A stretch of DNA of 64,000 nt from positions 1 to 64,000 of the forward strand of contig NZ_WTFT01000038.1 of NCBI RefSeq assembly GCF_009861505.1. Direction: 5' to 3'. Positions 15,634-24,928 of the stretch are shown here, in pieces. This stretch comes from Pseudomonas izuensis (lineage in GTDB: Bacteria; Pseudomonadota; Gammaproteobacteria; Pseudomonadales; Pseudomonadaceae). Every line of letters starts with the position of its first letter. Positions within the stretch are counted from its first letter, which is position 1. The notes beneath the pieces were generated by a model. The model saw nothing but the letters and a program-made list of their open reading frames with translations, did not search any database and was not told the DNA's origin. The position numbers were made by a program, and so were the translations under genes.

Positions 15634-18371
15634 GTGCCGGAGATAAACTGTTCGGGCGCCTGCTCAACCGTCATCCACCGCCCTCGCCGGTGCTGCCGGA
15701 GCCCCTGCGCACGCACGGTTTCGGTTTGCAGTTACAGCTCGATGCCCGGGGCCATGTCGTTCACCTGACAGGGCCGCTGCGCCACCTGCTGGCGCAGCAG
15801 GTTCCTGGCGCGAAAGCCCCTCATCTGCTCGACTTCGTCCTGCCCCACAGCAGTCTGAGCCTCGAGGGCGTGCCGGCCGATTGGCAGGGACAACAGCTCG
15901 ATCTGGATTTCTACAGCCTCAACGCTACCCCGTTGCACCTGCGCGGCTGGGTTCAACCCTTGGCCGATGCCTGGCTGCTGCAACTGCTGGACATCGGCGA
16001 CTTGCTGCTGGAGCGCCGCCAGGCGCGCAACCGTGAACAATGCCAGTTGCTCGCGATGCAGATGGCCGAACAGTTGCGCCTGTGCAGCCTGATGCGCCTG
16101 CCCGATGTGCTGGCGGAACAATTGCAGTCTCTGGCGCAGCGCTTTCAGATCCCGTGCGTGGCCCTGGCGTTGCTCGATGAGCAGGAACAGGGCTGGCAGA
16201 TTCACCAACACTTTGCGGCTTTGGACGCACCACAGCTGTGGCGCAACGGTCAGCGCCTGGGCACAGGACTGGACAGCTTGAGTGGTTCCGTACCGCAGCA
16301 CCTGTCACTGCGCGAGCATCCGCGTCTGCAAGCCACTTTCGGCAATGCCGACGGATTCGCCGTGCCCTATCACGATGCTCAAGGCGTGGCCGCCTGGTTA
16401 CTGTGCGGCTTTTACCCGGTGCAGCAACGCCCGCCCGACATCAGTGAGCGCGACTGGCTGCAAGTCGTCGCCGCGCTCGCTGGCCCCTTGCTCGAACGCC
16501 TGCGCGAGCATCGACATCACCTGCAACTGGAACGGCTGGAGTCGCTGCAAGCGTTACTCGGCACGGGTTGGTGGGAAGTGTTCAGTGACAGCGCCGAGGT
16601 GCAGCTGGCACCCTCGCTCGCCACTGCCCTGAACCTTGTCAGTGCGCGCCTGCCGTTGTCCGATTGGCTCGACCAGGTGCACCCTGCCGACCGCGAAGAG
16701 CTGCGCAGTCGCCTGCAAGCCTTGCAGGATGAAAGTCAGGCGCTCCTGTTGTGTGTGCGCTTGCACCGCCCCGATGATGCACTCGCGCCGGTCTGGTATC
16801 GCCTGCAAGGCCAGGCCCTGGGCGTCGGCAAGAACCGGCGTCTGGTAGGTTTCATGCTCGACATCAGCGACATCAAGAACCACGAACAACAGGCCGAAGT
16901 GGCCCATGCGCGGCTGGACAATCTGATCGCCCATTCACCTGCCGTCATCTACGTGCAACGCTATGTCGAAGGCGCGCTGCAACCGACGTTTTTCAGTGAC
17001 AGCCTGCTGCCGTTGCTCGGCTGGACACTCGCCGATTGCAGTGGCGCCGCGTTGGTCGAACGGGTTCACCCCGATGACCGCAACAGCTATTTCGAACGCA
17101 CCCGCCAGCTGTTGCGCGAGGGTTCGGTGAGCGCCCGCTATCGGCTGCGTGACAGCCGCGGCGATTATCACTGGTTGCTCGACGAAGCCAGGCTGCTGCG
17201 CGATGACCTCGGCCTGCCGGTCGAGGCCGTAGGTTTGTGGCTGGATGTCACCGAAGCGACCCTGGCTACCGAACAGGTCAAACAGAGCGAAGAGCGTTAC
17301 CGGATTCTGGTGGAAGATTCGCCGGCGATGATTTGCCGCTACCGCCCGGACTTGACCCTGACGTTCGGCAACAAGCCGCTGGCGACTTACCTCGAATGTC
17401 CACCGGAGCAATTACCGGGGGTCAACCTGGGCAGCTGGATGTCCGCGGAACAGCGCGACGCCTTCACCCGGCGCCTGAACCAGTTGAGCCCGGAATTTCC
17501 GGTCAGCACCGCCGAAATCAACCTGCAATTGCCTGGCCGGGAACATGCCTGGTGGGTCTGGTCGGATCGCGGGGTGTTCGATCAGCAGGGCCGGTTGCTG
17601 GAGATTCAAGCCGTAGGCCGCGACAACACTGAAGTCCGGCGTTCCCAGCAGCAACTCACGCAAAGCGCGAAAATGGCCACCCTTGGCGAAATGGCCACGG
17701 GACTGGCCCATGAAATCAACCAGCCGCTGAACGTGATGCGCATGGCCATCGTCAACGTGCTAAAGCGCCTGGAAAAAGGCGATGCGCAAATCGACTACCT
17801 GACCGACAAGCTCACCCGGATCGATACACAGGTACAGCGCGCCGCTCGGGTGGTGGATCACATGCGGGTGTTCGGCCGTCGCTCGGAGATCGAACAGCAT
17901 CCGTTCAACCCGGCCCAGGCCATCGAAGGCACGCTCTCGCTGCTGGCCGAGGGCATGCGCGGCAAAGGGGTGGATTTGCGTGTCAGCGAACCGGGGTTCG
18001 AGGTGCAGGTGCGTGGTCATGTCGATCAACTTGAACAGGTGCTGATCAACCTGATGGTCAACGCCCGGGATGCGCTGCTCGGCAAGCGCGACACCGACCC
18101 GGCGTTCAAACCGTGGATTTCGCTGTACGTCGAACGGGATGAACAGTCGGTGCGGCTGTGGGTCGAGGATAACGGCGGCGGCATCGATCCACGTCTGCTG
18201 GAGCGGATTTTCGAGCCGTTCTTCACCACCAAACCGGTGGGTGTCGGCACCGGCCTGGGGCTGTCGGTGAGTTACGGCATCGTTGAGAACATGGGCGGCA
18301 GACTGAGCGTCAGGAACTCGGTCGAGGGCGCGCGGTTCTGCATCGAACTGCCCATTGTGCAGGTGGATTAG
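15630..18371 (+). CDS. pprA: PAS-domain sensor histidine kinase PprA
   Basis: Membrane-independent sensor kinase of the PprA/PprB pair, 913 residues. The N-terminal ~400 residues include a GAF-like region. PAS domains lie at about 428-540 (LIAHSPAVIYVQRY) and 552-675 (ILVEDSPAMICRYR). The HisKA domain has the phosphorylated His694 in LAHEINQPLNVM, followed by N box NLMVNARDAL (about 806), DNGGGID (about 845) and GTGLGLSVSYG (about 872). It appears to start at TTG 15630, overlapping the tadF stop (TTGA), with no good ATG nearby. Its stop overlaps the convergent tadG stop by 4 bases. Confidence 0.9.
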   Translation: MSAGDKLFGRLLNRHPPPSPVLPEPLRTHGFGLQLQLDARGHVVHLTGPLRHLLAQQVPGAKAPHLLDFVLPHSSLSLEGVPADWQGQQLDLDFYSLNATPLHLRGWVQPLADAWLLQLLDIGDLLLERRQARNREQCQLLAMQMAEQLRLCSLMRLPDVLAEQLQSLAQRFQIPCVALALLDEQEQGWQIHQHFAALDAPQLWRNGQRLGTGLDSLSGSVPQHLSLREHPRLQATFGNADGFAVPYHDAQGVAAWLLCGFYPVQQRPPDISERDWLQVVAALAGPLLERLREHRHHLQLERLESLQALLGTGWWEVFSDSAEVQLAPSLATALNLVSARLPLSDWLDQVHPADREELRSRLQALQDESQALLLCVRLHRPDDALAPVWYRLQGQALGVGKNRRLVGFMLDISDIKNHEQQAEVAHARLDNLIAHSPAVIYVQRYVEGALQPTFFSDSLLPLLGWTLADCSGAALVERVHPDDRNSYFERTRQLLREGSVSARYRLRDSRGDYHWLLDEARLLRDDLGLPVEAVGLWLDVTEATLATEQVKQSEERYRILVEDSPAMICRYRPDLTLTFGNKPLATYLECPPEQLPGVNLGSWMSAEQRDAFTRRLNQLSPEFPVSTAEINLQLPGREHAWWVWSDRGVFDQQGRLLEIQAVGRDNTEVRRSQQQLTQSAKMATLGEMATGLAHEINQPLNVMRMAIVNVLKRLEKGDAQIDYLTDKLTRIDTQVQRAARVVDHMRVFGRRSEIEQHPFNPAQAIEGTLSLLAEGMRGKGVDLRVSEPGFEVQVRGHVDQLEQVLINLMVNARDALLGKRDTDPAFKPWISLYVERDEQSVRLWVEDNGGGIDPRLLERIFEPFFTTKPVGVGTGLGLSVSYGIVENMGGRLSVRNSVEGARFCIELPIVQVD

Positions 18372-20332
18372 ATCGTGAGGGCCGGACGTCCGGGCGGCTT
18401 GCAGCTCAGGTTTGCGCCCACGTCGACCTTGTTCAGCGTTATCCCGAGGTTGGCCAGCAAGCCGTCGAGGATGGGGTCAACCAGGGGACCGAGCAATCCC
18501 TGGATCGCCAGTCCCAACGTCGTGTTGACGGCATTGAGCGTACCGGCGGCAGTGACCAGCAAGCCGCCCAGCAAGCTTGAGCCGGTGGGTTTGTAGGCCT
18601 CCACCTGAACACCGCTCAAGGTTCCTTTCAGACTATTGACTATGCCCTGTGTGCCCAGGCTGTAGTACATCGGCGGCTTCTTGATTTCCGGTGGTTGGTT
18701 ATAGACATGCGTGCTTTGGGTACTGGCCACCGAAGTGTCGATTTTCACGCCGAGCCCACCGCCATAAAAGGGGACGCGGGTACTCGCGATACAGTTCCAG
18801 AGCACACATTTGATCTTGCCGATATCAATCAACGCCAAGGGCTGCACGGTCACATCGGCCGAGGAGGCAAAGGCATTGGCGGTATCGATTTTGCCGACTT
18901 TCAGCTTTACCAATGACGTGTTGGTCTGCGTGGTCAGCGTTTTGGTGGCGTCGTTGGCGCAGGTGTATCCGGTGACGTGGCTGTCGGCGGCGCCCACCTC
19001 CAGGGCGATGTCGATGGTCGGTGTGGGCAGGATCTGCAGATCGGTTTTGTCGCAGGTACCCAACAGGCAAAGCACCGAGCCCAACGTACCGCCCAGATCA
19101 AGATTCAAAACACTGTTCAAGGTACTGGTGAGCCCGCTCACCAAGGCATTGTTGGTAATGGCGCTGGCCAGACCGCTGATACCGGACAACACCGGCAAGT
19201 TGAGCGACAGGACCGTGCGCACTTGGGCCGTGCGCACGAATATCCGGTTGGGATCATTGAGCTGGCCATTGACCAACGCCGGGTTGCCGATTGCCGACAA
19301 TTGCGGCGGCTCGATGACTTTAACTTTGACCGTCCCATTGACCAGGCCCGGGATGTTCAACGGAATGTTGGCGACCGCGGTGTTCTGGCTGTTGGCCAGT
19401 TGCACGAATGCTTCCACCAACTGGAACACCTGCACATTGGTATTGAGTGCCGCCGAAGAGACGCCGGTCTGCAGTTGCAATAACTTCCCCAGCACGATTG
19501 ACGTATTGCCTGCCGCGGCCTTGACATTGGTCAGGCCGGTGACTGCCACGCTGGTGGTCGGGCCACCGGTCTGGAGTACCGTGACGGCCGTATCCAGCAC
19601 TTGAGTGAGCGCGATGTTTTTGCTGAGCAGCTCGGTGTAGTTCCCTGCACTGACGTGCACGTCGACGGCCAGTTGGTTGAGGTAGCCGAGCAGGTTGATC
19701 TGGCTATCAACCAACCCTTGCCACCCGGCAACGCTCAGGTTCAGGCTGCCACCGAGCATTTGCCCCAACAGCAGATTCAAGGCGGCCGACTTGCTGGCAT
19801 CCACCACCAGCGTCGTACTGCCGATGGTCAACGACGCGAGCGGGGGAAGCACCGCCGGGGCGCTGACCGCTGTCGCTGTGAGCCGAGTGGTAAGCGCGGT
19901 AGGGCCAGGGCTCAACAATGCGCCTATGCCCGCGGCGACGCTGGTCCGCACCGTATGGGTCACGATCACGCGAACAGCTTCTTTTTTGCTGGCATCGGCC
20001 ACGAAGTATCGAAGGTTGTCGGCCCCCGTCTGCATCGATCCGCAGGCCGTTTGCAGCGTGCCGTCGGCGGCGCTGTAACCGTTGCGGGTCGCACTGGCGA
20101 GGGCGTAATCCGCTGCGCTTGATCCCGGCGGCAGGCAATTGCCGTCACGGGTGACCGCCTCCAGGGCCGCGACATCGGCCACCCGCTGCAACTTGCGCTG
20201 CTCCAGATAAAGCCTGCCGGTATCGACCACCAGCAACATGAATCCCAGTGCCAGCGTCAGGGTCAATGCCGCCATCAAGCCTATCGCCCCCCGTTGCCGG
20301 GCCGGGCCGCGAAACTGCATGCGAGGCGACAT
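18368..20332 (-). CDS. tadG: Flp pilus assembly protein TadG
   Basis: A large Tad pseudopilin-like protein, 654 residues. The N-terminal RQRGAIGLMAALTLTLALGF is a prepilin-like transmembrane segment, followed by VDTGRLYLEQRKLQRVADVA, the conserved TadG/DUF2134 start. The long C-terminal region is rich in Thr, Ser, Leu and Val and should be periplasmic. An in-frame upstream start at 20437 adds 35 residues without the family pattern. ATG 20332 has a GGAGT ribosome site. In P. aeruginosa TadG helps fix the pilus. It is the last Tad gene and is transcribed towards pprA. Confidence 0.88.
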   Translation of the reverse strand: MSPRMQFRGPARQRGAIGLMAALTLTLALGFMLLVVDTGRLYLEQRKLQRVADVAALEAVTRDGNCLPPGSSAADYALASATRNGYSAADGTLQTACGSMQTGADNLRYFVADASKKEAVRVIVTHTVRTSVAAGIGALLSPGPTALTTRLTATAVSAPAVLPPLASLTIGSTTLVVDASKSAALNLLLGQMLGGSLNLSVAGWQGLVDSQINLLGYLNQLAVDVHVSAGNYTELLSKNIALTQVLDTAVTVLQTGGPTTSVAVTGLTNVKAAAGNTSIVLGKLLQLQTGVSSAALNTNVQVFQLVEAFVQLANSQNTAVANIPLNIPGLVNGTVKVKVIEPPQLSAIGNPALVNGQLNDPNRIFVRTAQVRTVLSLNLPVLSGISGLASAITNNALVSGLTSTLNSVLNLDLGGTLGSVLCLLGTCDKTDLQILPTPTIDIALEVGAADSHVTGYTCANDATKTLTTQTNTSLVKLKVGKIDTANAFASSADVTVQPLALIDIGKIKCVLWNCIASTRVPFYGGGLGVKIDTSVASTQSTHVYNQPPEIKKPPMYYSLGTQGIVNSLKGTLSGVQVEAYKPTGSSLLGGLLVTAAGTLNAVNTTLGLAIQGLLGPLVDPILDGLLANLGITLNKVDVGANLSCKPPGRPALTI

Positions 20333-20440
20333 CGCGCACTCCTTTGCCGGCGCGCTGCCAAGCGCTACCTCCGTTGGTGTGAAGCAGTGTAGACAAGGGT
20401 GGACGAGACTGCTGGCATCTCGCCAGCTCAGGCACAAAAA

Positions 20441-20548
20441 ACCCTGTAGGTGCGAGCTTGCTAGCGATGGAGGTCAACGATAACGCGCGCCTTCAGGCCG
20501 CACGCATCGTCCTTGCGTCCATCGCGAGCAAGCTCGCTCCTACAGGGT
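20441..20548. repeat. REPIN between tadG and DUF4136 gene
   Basis: Arms ACCCTGTAGGTGCGAGCTTG (20441-20460) and ATCGCGAGCAAGCTCGCTCC (20521-20540), the latter followed by TACAGGGT. The left arm has drifted (CTAGCGATGG in place of CTCGCGATGG). Confidence 0.85.
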
Positions 20549-20558
20549 GTTGTGGTGT

Positions 20559-21107
20559 TTATCTGGGTGGATAGTTGGCCAATATCCGGGCGACGGTTTC
20601 GCGTATCGCATTGCTGCGGTCGGAGAGATTCGGTGTGCGGCTGAGCATCTGTTCGTCACTGCCACGCCACACCAGCTTGCCGTCCTTGCTGTCGAGCAGA
20701 TCGATCTGGATGGTGGCCACTTTGTAGCTGACGTTACGGGTTTCGTTGTACATCGGCGCGCCCCAGTAGCCGTTCCATGGGTTACCCCAACCTCCGCCGT
20801 AATTGGTCGTCACCTGTTGCTGGCGCTCTTCGACAATCAGGTAGGTCTGCACATTCAAATCACCCTTGGCGGCCGGGCGCAGGCCACGCTGGTCCAGTTG
20901 ATCGGCCACCGACTGGCGCACCCGTTGCTCGGTCAGGTCGCTCTTGATCCGGGGATCATCAGGACGATATTGCAGGGCCGGTTCTTTCCAGCTCCAGCTG
21001 CGATAAGCGGTGAAATCGCGGCTGGCGTCGAAGTCATGATTGACCTGGTTGGCGGCGCAGGCACTGAGCAGCGCAGCCACTGCCAGTAAAGCGAAACGGC
21101 GGAACAT
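20559..21107 (-). CDS. DUF4136 lipoprotein (copy 1)
   Basis: A 182-residue predicted lipoprotein. The signal ends in the lipobox LLSAC (Cys17), followed by the DUF4136 core: NHDFDASRDFTAYRSWSW, LDQRGLRP, a Gly/Trp/Asn-rich loop (NYGGGWGNPWNGYWG), and the closing VATIQIDLLDSKDGKLVWRG. Function unknown; envelope location. A second, diverged copy lies directly upstream, 54 bases away on the same strand, so the pair arose by tandem duplication and is probably co-transcribed. Confidence 0.82.
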   Translation of the reverse strand: MFRRFALLAVAALLSACAANQVNHDFDASRDFTAYRSWSWKEPALQYRPDDPRIKSDLTEQRVRQSVADQLDQRGLRPAAKGDLNVQTYLIVEERQQQVTTNYGGGWGNPWNGYWGAPMYNETRNVSYKVATIQIDLLDSKDGKLVWRGSDEQMLSRTPNLSDRSNAIRETVARILANYPPR

Positions 21108-21161
21108 GATTTTTCTCCGATTGAGAACATGAACCTGCGAAATGCTTCTTAACTACAGAAG

Positions 21162-21776
21162 CTAACTGGGAGGATACGCCGACATCGCCTTTTCCACAGC
21201 CTTGCGTATGGCATCTGCCTGCTCGGACTGGGTGCCCCGGTGGCTGGTTTCAGCACTGGAACTCCATACCGGTTGGCCGCTTTGCGCATCGAACATATCC
21301 ACCTGCACGACCACAACTTGCTCCTGATAAGTCCGGATGATTGGCGCGCTGCCGTACATGCCATAACCCGGGCCATATCCATAGCGGTTGTAACCACCAT
21401 ACCCGCCATAACCGTAGTCGTCCTGGACCTGGCGCAAGCGGGTTTCCAGGCGCAGGTCGGCACTGACAAACAGGTCTGCCGGGCGATTATCGTGCAACGG
21501 TCGCAAGCCCCGTTGATCGAGGGCGTTGCTGACGGCTTCGGCGACCTGCGCCGAGTCCGCCCACGCGTTGCCCGGTGGCAAATGCCCATTGAGCCAGGCC
21601 CAACTGCGATAACGCCCGTAGTCACGGGTCGGCGCCGGGTAGGCGCTGCGGTCGAAGGTGTTGGCCGCCTGTGGTGGCGCCGGGGGAATGGGATTGGAGG
21701 ACGCCACATACGGGTTACTGCCCTGACAGGCAGACAAACCCAGGCAGATCACCAGCAACCCTGAACGACTTTTCAT
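21162..21776 (-). CDS. DUF4136 lipoprotein (copy 2)
   Basis: A 204-residue paralogue of the gene at 20559-21107. The lipobox GLSAC gives Cys17. The family core is visible in RDYGRYRSWAWLNG, LDQRGLRPL and VVVVQVDMFDAQSGQPVWSS. The central loop is a Gly/Tyr repeat (YGYGGYGGYNRYGYGPGYGM), longer than in copy 1. Such loops can be disordered or mediate surface contacts; here that is inference. It lies 12 bases downstream of cmoM. Confidence 0.82.
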   Translation of the reverse strand: MKSRSGLLVICLGLSACQGSNPYVASSNPIPPAPPQAANTFDRSAYPAPTRDYGRYRSWAWLNGHLPPGNAWADSAQVAEAVSNALDQRGLRPLHDNRPADLFVSADLRLETRLRQVQDDYGYGGYGGYNRYGYGPGYGMYGSAPIIRTYQEQVVVVQVDMFDAQSGQPVWSSSAETSHRGTQSEQADAIRKAVEKAMSAYPPS

Positions 21777-21788
21777 TTCACGCTCCGA

Positions 21789-22538
21789 TCAGACAGGCCG
21801 GCAAATCCAGTGCAGGTAACGCCCAAGCCCGGCAAAGCTTGGGTGACGGCGGTGCGCCAGTTCCATTTCGAGCAAGTCCGGCAACTCGGCGCGGGCCTGG
21901 AATTCCACGGGCATGTAGTCGTGAAAAACCCGTACCCCGCTCTGAATTTCGACCCGCCAAAGCCCCTCAAGTTGCGCCGCCAATTCCCGTGGATCCAGGG
22001 GTTGTTGCGGGGTCAGGCTCTGCTTCTCGCCGGCCATGTCGTTCTTGCGCATCTTGCGGAAATGGCCCTTGAGCAGGTTGCGATAGATCAGTGCATCGCG
22101 GTTGTAGAAAGCCAGGGACAGCCAGCCATCCGCCTTCGTCAGTTGGTGCAGCACCGGCAGGATCGCGTGGGGTTCGGCCAGCCACTCCAGCACGGCATGG
22201 CACAGCACCAGATCGTAGGGCTCAGTGAGTTGGCCGAGCAGTTCCTGCCACGGTGCCTGGATGAACGTTGCCGTTTGCCCGGCCTCGGCGAAACGCTGGC
22301 GGGCACCTTCGAGCATGGGCTCGGCAGGCTCGGCCAGGGTCACCTGGTGCCCGCGCTCGGCCAACCACAACGACATGTGGCCAAGACCGGCACCGATATC
22401 CAGTACCCGCAGCGGTCGGTCCGGCAGGGATTCGGCCAGGTCGGCCTGCAGCACCGCGAGGCGGATTGCGCCTTTGGCTCCGCCGTAGATCTTTTCCGCG
22501 AAACGCGTCGCCAGTTGATCGAAATGACGGTCGCTCAT
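21789..22538 (-). CDS. cmoM: tRNA 5-carboxymethoxyuridine methyltransferase CmoM
   Basis: SAM-dependent methyltransferase (formerly SmtA), 249 residues, expected to methylate 5-carboxymethoxyuridine at the tRNA wobble position. The SAM motif VLDIGAGLG lies at 45-53 after a family-typical start DRHFDQLATRFAEKIYGGAKG. HAVLEWLAEP and GVRVFHDYM match E. coli CmoM, which shares the same order of motifs. Its ATG overlaps the stop of the MazG-like gene by ATGA, so the two are translated together. Confidence 0.88.
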   Translation of the reverse strand: MSDRHFDQLATRFAEKIYGGAKGAIRLAVLQADLAESLPDRPLRVLDIGAGLGHMSLWLAERGHQVTLAEPAEPMLEGARQRFAEAGQTATFIQAPWQELLGQLTEPYDLVLCHAVLEWLAEPHAILPVLHQLTKADGWLSLAFYNRDALIYRNLLKGHFRKMRKNDMAGEKQSLTPQQPLDPRELAAQLEGLWRVEIQSGVRVFHDYMPVEFQARAELPDLLEMELAHRRHPSFAGLGRYLHWICRPV

Positions 22539-22840
22539 CAGCTGAACCTCCGTTCACTGTCGGCCAGCTTGCTGCGCACCACCTCATTCATGTCCAAACC
22601 CAACTCGCCGCACAACAACAGCAGATAGAGCACGATATCGCCAATTTCCTGGCCGGCATGGGCCAGTTTGTCAGCCGGCAATTGCCGGGACTGGTCTTCG
22701 GTCAGCCACTGGAAAATCTCTACCAGCTCGGCCATTTCGACACTTGCGGCCATGGCCAGGTTTTTTGGGCTGTGAAATTGCCGCCAGTCATTGCGGTCAC
22801 GGATGGCGTGCAGGCGTTCGGTCAGTTCAACAAGGTTCAT
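22538..22840 (-). CDS. MazG-like nucleotide pyrophosphohydrolase
   Basis: A 100-residue all-helical protein. The metal-binding EEx(n)ExxD pattern of MazG-like enzymes is seen as MAASVEMAELVEIFQWL followed by GQEIGDIVLYLL. It probably hydrolyses non-canonical dNTPs. ATG 22840 has an AGGAGA ribosome site; a longer in-frame start at 22915 does not. It lies upstream of cmoM with a 4-base overlap. Confidence 0.85.
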   Translation of the reverse strand: MNLVELTERLHAIRDRNDWRQFHSPKNLAMAASVEMAELVEIFQWLTEDQSRQLPADKLAHAGQEIGDIVLYLLLLCGELGLDMNEVVRSKLADSERRFS

Positions 22841-22923
22841 CGGGCTCTCCTGAAGATGTATAGCTTCGGGGGGATGACGAGTGAAGGCAAGTGACAAAGC
22901 TTGAGCGGCCGGCATTGCTTTTA

Positions 22924-23014
22924 TTGTGGGAGCGAGCCTGCTCGCGAAGGCGGTGGGTCAGACACATCAATGTTGACTGCACCGCCGCTTTCGCGAGCAG
23001 GCTTACTCCCACAG
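22924..23014. repeat. REPIN, GTGGGAGCGAGCCTGCTCGCGA class
   Basis: Inverted arms at about 22926-22948 and 22991-23013, with about 40 bases between. It lies in the divergent gap between the MazG-like gene and a small membrane protein gene. Confidence 0.85.
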
Positions 23015-23111
23015 TTACGGTGCAACGCTCTATGCTTGTGTGGAACTCGCCACCGCGATTGACGGCCCAACTCCGTCAACCACGCTTCTTTTTGATCAGG
23101 ACGCTCATTCC

Positions 23112-23405
23112 ATGCAGGTAGAAGGTTTTTTCGAATGGCTCGGCCAAGCGCTAGGCACAGTCATCCGTTTCATCGTTGACGCCCTCAGTGGCCTGTTCCA
23201 GATGGTGAGCCGTGCCAGCAGCAATTTTGTCGACGGTCTGTCCCGTGCACTGGGCATGGACACCTCGATCATCAGCATCGCTGTCTTGATTATCGGCCTG
23301 GTGTTGCTATGGTCGGCCATCCGCGCGTTCATGAATGCGGCGTTCATCATGGGAATCATCTGGTTGATGCTGGGGTTGTGGTTGCTGAGCTGGATCATGC
23401 ACTGA
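23112..23405 (+). CDS. Small conserved membrane protein
   Basis: A 97-residue protein with an amphipathic or helical first half (FFEWLGQALGTVIRFIVDAL) and two strongly hydrophobic segments in the second half (IISIAVLIIGLVLLW, FIMGIIWLMLGLWLLSW). I do not recognise a named family. ATG 23112 is chosen because translation from 23040 would add an unlikely polar leader. It stands alone between two REPINs. Confidence 0.6.
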   Translation: MQVEGFFEWLGQALGTVIRFIVDALSGLFQMVSRASSNFVDGLSRALGMDTSIISIAVLIIGLVLLWSAIRAFMNAAFIMGIIWLMLGLWLLSWIMH

Positions 23406-23416
23406 CACCACCAAAC

Positions 23417-23509
23417 ACTGTGGGAGTGAGCCTGCTCGCGATGACGTCGGCACAACCAGCATTTTCTGGACTGACACACCGCTATCGCGAGCAGGCTCGC
23501 TCCCACAGA
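23417..23509. repeat. REPIN upstream of MATE gene
   Basis: Inverted arms CTGTGGGAGTGAGCCTGCTC and GAGCAGGCTCGCTCCCACAG. It belongs to the same class as the repeat at 22924, 0.5 kb away, so the small membrane protein gene is bracketed by two copies. Confidence 0.85.
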
Positions 23510-23570
23510 GATCTCATTGTTTTACAGGTCGAGTTCACCGCTACAATGCCCGCTCCCCCAAGGAGCCTGC

Positions 23571-24917
23571 ATGTCCAACCTGATTGCCGACTGGCGCGAC
23601 CGTCCGACCCATCGCCGGGTTTGGGCACTGGCTGCGCCGATGATTCTTTCGAACATTTCCGTACCGTTGGTGGCGCTGGTCGACAGCACCGTCATCGGTC
23701 ACCTGCCCCATGCCCATCAACTCGGTGCCGTCGCGGTCGGGGCCAGCCTGTATACCTTTCTGGCCTGGGCCATGGGGTTTCTGCGCATGGGTTCCACCGG
23801 GTTTGCCGCCCAGGCCGCCGGACGCGGAGATGGCGCGGCGTTGCGGCAGATTTTGTTGCAGGGCCTGCTGTTGGCCATGGGGCTGGCCATTGTGCTGGGT
23901 GCGGCTGGCGTCCCGTTGAGCGGGGTCGCCCTGCATTTCATGCAGCCGTCCGCGGAACTGGACCAGATGACCCGCGAATTCTTCCATACACGGCTGTTCG
24001 GCCTCCCCGCGGCGCTGGCCAGTTATGCGCTGGTCGGCTGGTTCCTCGGCACGCAAAACGCCCGCGCGCCGCTGGTGATTCTGCTGAGCACCAACCTGGT
24101 CAACATCGCGCTGAACCTGTGGTTTGTCCTCGGTCTGGAATGGGGCGTGGTCGGCGCGGCCAGGGCCTCGGTGATCGCCGAGTGGACCGGCGCCCTGTTC
24201 GGTCTGATGATGACCCGCCAGGCCTTGCGCGCTTACCCTGGCCACATCGCCTGGGCTGCCTTGAGGCTGTGGCAGAGCTGGCGTCCACTGCTGGCGGTCA
24301 ACCGCGACATCTTCCTGCGCAGCCTGGCGCTGCAATCGGTGTTTTTTCTGATCACCGTGCAGGGCGCACGATTGGGCGATGCCACCGTCGCTGCCAACGC
24401 CCTTCTACTCAATGGATTGTTGTTGACCGCCCACGCGCTCGATGGCCTGGCCCACGCCGTGGAGGCTCTGTGCGGGCATGCCATCGGCGCTCGTGACCGT
24501 GATGCCTTGCGCCGCTCCCTGGTGGTGGCCTGCGGCTGGTCGTTGCTGGCGAGCCTGGGGTTTGCCGTGTTGTTTCTGTTTGCCGGGCGCCTGTTCATCG
24601 AGATGCAGACCGACATTGCCAGCGTGCGCGACACCGCGTTCATCTACCTGCCCTACCTTGCCGCACTGCCGCTGATTGCAGTCTGGAGCTACCTGCTCGA
24701 CGGGCTGTTCATCGGCGCCACCCGCGCCCGGGAAATGCGCAACGGCATGCTGCTGACGGTACTTTTGCTGGCGCCGTTCGCTTGGGCGCTGCAAGGTCTG
24801 GGCAACCATGGCCTGTGGATAACCTTCCTGCTGTTCATGCTACTGCGTAGCTTGACCCTCGGCGCCATTGCCTGGCGCCTGCGTCGCAACGACGGATGGT
24901 TCGTCCGCGCGCACTGA
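23571..24917 (+). CDS. MATE family efflux transporter (DinF subfamily)
   Basis: A 448-residue inner-membrane transporter with about twelve hydrophobic segments in two halves. The N-terminal APMILSNISVPLVALVDSTV and the GSTGFAAQAAGRGD loop are typical of the DinF branch, which exports cationic or toxic compounds by Na+ or H+ antiport. ATG 23571 follows a good AAGGAG site. An in-frame start at 23517 would fall next to the REPIN. It converges with the DUF4123 gene, with 11 bases between the stops. Confidence 0.88.
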   Translation: MSNLIADWRDRPTHRRVWALAAPMILSNISVPLVALVDSTVIGHLPHAHQLGAVAVGASLYTFLAWAMGFLRMGSTGFAAQAAGRGDGAALRQILLQGLLLAMGLAIVLGAAGVPLSGVALHFMQPSAELDQMTREFFHTRLFGLPAALASYALVGWFLGTQNARAPLVILLSTNLVNIALNLWFVLGLEWGVVGAARASVIAEWTGALFGLMMTRQALRAYPGHIAWAALRLWQSWRPLLAVNRDIFLRSLALQSVFFLITVQGARLGDATVAANALLLNGLLLTAHALDGLAHAVEALCGHAIGARDRDALRRSLVVACGWSLLASLGFAVLFLFAGRLFIEMQTDIASVRDTAFIYLPYLAALPLIAVWSYLLDGLFIGATRAREMRNGMLLTVLLLAPFAWALQGLGNHGLWITFLLFMLLRSLTLGAIAWRLRRNDGWFVRAH

Positions 24918-24928
24918 ACGGCCGGAGT

